Made by a program: the position numbers and the translations under genes. This document shows positions 61,094 to 64,000 of a stretch of DNA of 64,000 nucleotides, piece after piece. The stretch is from Carboxylicivirga marina. GTDB taxonomy: Bacteria; Bacteroidota; Bacteroidia; Bacteroidales; Marinilabiliaceae. Within the stretch, counting starts at the first letter, position 1; every line of letters begins with the position of its first letter. Location: contig NZ_JAENRR010000006.1 of assembly GCF_016612505.1 (NCBI RefSeq), positions 1 through 64,000 on the forward strand. Direction: 5' to 3'. The notes under the pieces were generated by a model that was not told the origin of the DNA, did not search any database, and was given only the letters and a program-made list of their open reading frames with translations.

Positions 61094-64000
61094 CTACTGT
61101 TTTATTACCACCTTACAGGTTCCTATCTGCTTATCATTACTCATCAATCGACACAAATATACACCAGGTGCTAAGTCATGCACTTTTAAGTTTGACACCT
61201 GAATACCCTCTTCAAATGTTCCCAAGTTCATTGTTTTGTGTAACTGTCCTTGTAAGCCATAGAGCTGAAGAGAAACATCACCTTCTTCCTTCATTTTAAA
61301 CACGACATTTGCCATACCGTCAGCCACCGGATTTGGTAATACCATCACGCCAGCAGCTGATTCCACAAATACCTCGTTAATACTTTCAAACCCATTTGGA
61401 GCAGTACTTACGTCATCCGGATTATTAGTGATCAAAACATAACAGCCTACGGCCGTAAATCCATTTTCATAACCATCATCAGCAGCAAATACCACAAAAC
61501 CAGTACCTGTTTGCAGAGGATGTAAGGATATGTAGCTATTACCAATTGCCATATCTATCAGCTCCGGTGTCCAGTTACCGGCATACATCCGCAATTCATC
61601 TCCGTCAGGATCAGAAAATACATCCTCAACGGTAAACGTCCTGATTTCCGGATCGGCCATATTCAGGGTAATTACACCATACTCCTCATTAAATACAGGT
61701 CTACGGTTCAAATTCTGAACCTCTACACATATGGTATCATGCGTAATATTACCACTTACATCAGCTATCTGAACCGGATAATTGTATACGCCTGCACTAT
61801 TGTAGTCTGTTTTAATAGATACCTCAGCCAGATTCGGCCCGTGCTGCACCAATACAGGTACCAATGTATCATTAGTCTGCTCTATGGATATGGTCACCTC
61901 TTTACCTTCCGGATCATTAAACAGGTAATTCCAAACGGCTTCTTCGGTCTCCCTGACTTTTAGAGTATCGGTGTATTTATTAGGCCACATTTTTAATTGT
62001 GGGGCTCCATTCACATGCATTATCAACTCGAATTCATCACGCGAATGATTCTGATCATTTGTATTAACAATAATACGTGCCAAATTACTGCCAACCTCTC
62101 CCTTCTCAGGATACATGGTTGCAGTCACTTTAAGTGCTTCCCCAGGTAAAATTGTTCCTTTAGATGGCTCTAACTCTACCCACTGCCCTTCTACGGCTGC
62201 AGTTACTCCTCTTATCTTCCAAACACCATTTAAACCGCCTTCTTCAGCAATAGGCAGCCAGCCTCCAAATTGAGAATCCAACTGTACTGTATCGTTATAG
62301 TAAGGTGCTGTCCACGATTTCCACTCCAGATCTTTATCGCCTGGAATTTCATAAGCCATCTTGTTCGAACTGGCCGGCGGCGCTACTTCAATAAAGAATT
62401 TCTCACCTTCAGGAATGTTAATAACAGTATTAAGCGGAAAGTACACCCACTCATCCTCCACATAGCGATTGATGGTATACTGCTGCTGATAGATGGTATC
62501 GCCTCGTTGTGGCTCATCGCCACCAAGGTAAATAGCAAGCTTAACCTTCTCATTCAATGAAGTTAATTTAACAAGTGTTTGTACATGTGTTAAAGAAAAG
62601 CCACCTTCCCCGGCGATAAATTCATTAGCAAAACCTAAATGTGGTGCCTGGAATGATGTGAAATGTCCATCCGCCAAACTTTTAACATCATGTTGCACCG
62701 AGTCCATTGTTACAGGTTGGTCGGTATGGTAACTACCAGGCTCACTAATTACTCCCGGGTATGTTTCTTCACCTCCCTTGCCTGCCACTGCAGCCAATAA
62801 ATCATATTCCAATGGTGATGGACCCGCATTAGTCATAGTTATTACAAATGTCGAATCTTGTTGCAAGTGGTAGCTTTGATCCTGAGCATCCCATGTAAAC
62901 ACAGGTGAATCAACAAATGATGCATTCACATGTGTCGTTACATCCTTTGCATTACTTATAAACGTTATTGTTGCATCTTCAATATTCGCTTCTTCCGGTA
63001 ATTGTTCTTCTGAAAGTTCTACTACAGGAATATTCGAACGAAGTGTCAGGGTTTGCCATGGTAAGATTTCGAGCGGTGGAGCCAAAAGTCCTGAACTACT
63101 CATTATAATTTCATTTCCTTGCTCATCAAACAGGTTCAGATCAGTTAACTTATCGTGGGTAATTTGATTAATAAACAACTCATTAACACCTGTATTTTTA
63201 AGAACTATTTCCCTCTCCAGAACCAGTTGGCTATGATAAATTTCATTTATCCAAATGATACTATCTACTGTTTCCAGAACAGGTTCACCGCTATAGTTTA
63301 CAAGTACCGGAATTTCAGTGCTTGGCTGTGCCAGGCTATTAGTATGCAAGACAACTGTATCACGATATGCACCCGAATAATTTACCAGGCGACCATCCAA
63401 TATTAATTGCATATCTTGTGTTTGACCTGCAGAGATATTGTCTGATAAAGAAGGTATTAACACAATACTGGTAGAATCCTGAGCCATTGGCTCAAAATTC
63501 ATCACCATTAAGGATTCGCCAATTACCTCTTGCTCGTCAGGGCTCTCGATACCCATTGAAAAACCCCCTTTATATCCTGACACATCCTTATAATGAAACC
63601 AAATGTAACCATCGGCCGTTAATTGCAACTGAAAGGTCATAAGGCCTTGCGATACGAAATCTACACTCTTAAAATTCGTCCATTGTAGTATCACACTGCT
63701 ATCTGTGTCTTCATAATACCATACGCCATCGCCTGCTTCACTAGGCTGTAAAAAGCCATTCCAAAATGGTGCAATCATGGCTTTTAATCCATCATCTGGT
63801 AGAAAATCATAATGACTCCCTTCTGCAAATGGTTCTTCAAGTGTAGCATATCCATTATTAGATACCCAAATGGTATCATACAGCTCGCCATAAAAAGGAA
63901 ATGCGAAAGGCAACTCTATCATTTCATGTTTACCATCTAAAATCTCGTACTTGGTTCCAAGACCTTTAATATTATTCCATCGATGAAATTCTATGCCTTC
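61094..64000 (-). CDS. T9SS-secreted large multidomain protein (5' end outside the window)
   Basis: At least 968 residues; the frame stays open to position 64000, so the true start lies to the right. The ATG at 63922 is internal. Visible parts: a beta-rich domain with LPFAFPFYGELYDTIWVSNNGYATL and WFHYKDVSG, several Ig/ASPM-like modules (LKNTGVNELFINQI, GTILPGEALKVTATMYPEKGEVGS), a cadherin-like segment with NRRPVFNEEYGVI and DPDGDELRMY. It ends in a type A sorting domain: VLPNPVADG, LQLYGLQGQL, DLAPGVYLCRL and the final KVVIKQ. It is therefore exported by the type IX system to the cell surface or medium. A protease or other catalytic head may lie beyond the edge. Confidence 0.85.
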   Translation of the reverse strand, partial: EGIEFHRWNNIKGLGTKYEILDGKHEMIELPFAFPFYGELYDTIWVSNNGYATLEEPFAEGSHYDFLPDDGLKAMIAPFWNGFLQPSEAGDGVWYYEDTDSSVILQWTNFKSVDFVSQGLMTFQLQLTADGYIWFHYKDVSGYKGGFSMGIESPDEQEVIGESLMVMNFEPMAQDSTSIVLIPSLSDNISAGQTQDMQLILDGRLVNYSGAYRDTVVLHTNSLAQPSTEIPVLVNYSGEPVLETVDSIIWINEIYHSQLVLEREIVLKNTGVNELFINQITHDKLTDLNLFDEQGNEIIMSSSGLLAPPLEILPWQTLTLRSNIPVVELSEEQLPEEANIEDATITFISNAKDVTTHVNASFVDSPVFTWDAQDQSYHLQQDSTFVITMTNAGPSPLEYDLLAAVAGKGGEETYPGVISEPGSYHTDQPVTMDSVQHDVKSLADGHFTSFQAPHLGFANEFIAGEGGFSLTHVQTLVKLTSLNEKVKLAIYLGGDEPQRGDTIYQQQYTINRYVEDEWVYFPLNTVINIPEGEKFFIEVAPPASSNKMAYEIPGDKDLEWKSWTAPYYNDTVQLDSQFGGWLPIAEEGGLNGVWKIRGVTAAVEGQWVELEPSKGTILPGEALKVTATMYPEKGEVGSNLARIIVNTNDQNHSRDEFELIMHVNGAPQLKMWPNKYTDTLKVRETEEAVWNYLFNDPEGKEVTISIEQTNDTLVPVLVQHGPNLAEVSIKTDYNSAGVYNYPVQIADVSGNITHDTICVEVQNLNRRPVFNEEYGVITLNMADPEIRTFTVEDVFSDPDGDELRMYAGNWTPELIDMAIGNSYISLHPLQTGTGFVVFAADDGYENGFTAVGCYVLITNNPDDVSTAPNGFESINEVFVESAAGVMVLPNPVADGMANVVFKMKEEGDVSLQLYGLQGQLHKTMNLGTFEEGIQVSNLKVHDLAPGVYLCRLMSNDKQIGTCKVVIKQ

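Overview
This window looks like a chromosomal segment of a marine member of the Bacteroidota, most likely order Marinilabiliales (inference). The supporting signs are TAnnTTTG-type promoters in front of several genes, a C-terminal type IX secretion (T9SS) sorting domain, DUF3857/transglutaminase and head-GIN exported proteins, a Bacteroidota-style dcw cluster without murF or ddl, a MoxR/Bat aerotolerance operon, and AT-rich spacers. There is no phage, insertion sequence or CRISPR array, and no RNA gene lies fully inside the window.

Layout. 1-939 holds no gene but has three stacked leftward promoters whose GC-rich discriminators resemble rRNA promoters; an rRNA operon may begin just left of the window. 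940-6484 carries an OstA-like envelope protein, a DUF2795 protein, an orphan LolD/MacB-type ABC ATPase, an O-methyltransferase-like enzyme, an FKBP prolyl isomerase and a Cys-rich protein of unknown role. 6812-11122 has an exported TPR protein plus an outer-membrane-type protein, divergent from a sulfatase. 11282-17639 is the moxR-DUF58-DUF4381-batA-batB/C-batD operon, followed by recG. 19920-30644 is mixed: a SpoIIAA-like protein, an unusual ~240-bp inverted/tandem repeat array (20492-20732), a CPBP membrane protease, two exported transglutaminase-like paralogs (one lacking catalytic residues), a head-GIN protein, a Na+/alanine symporter, class I fumarase and an O6-alkylguanine-DNA alkyltransferase. 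31124-35179 has ATP-dependent PEPCK and small genes, including a degenerate DEAD-box N-domain.

35345-40453 is a compact respiratory operon, sco - ctaD - ctaE - ctaF - ctaC(+cytochrome c) - heme O synthase, encoding a caa3-type oxidase with the A2-type YSHP motif. 40640-56420 is the complete leftward division/cell-wall cluster mraZ-rsmH-ftsL-ftsI-murE-mraY-murD-ftsW-murG-murC-ftsQ-ftsA-ftsZ-yqeY, headed by a promoter overlapped by three GTGG boxes 10 bp apart, as expected for MraZ autoregulation. 57020-59658 is a PAS-containing sensor kinase with a NarL-type regulator. The right end has a GRAM-like membrane protein, a gene-poor stretch with two similar hairpin-plus-ATG leader modules (one followed by a 21-codon signal-peptide-like ORF), and the 3' part of a very large T9SS-secreted protein that runs off the window.

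The best candidates for something undescribed are the 41-bp-period palindrome array at 20492-20732, the duplicated hairpin-leader modules at 60539-61035, and the Cys-rich protein at 5222-6484. All functional calls come from reading motifs by eye; no database search was run.
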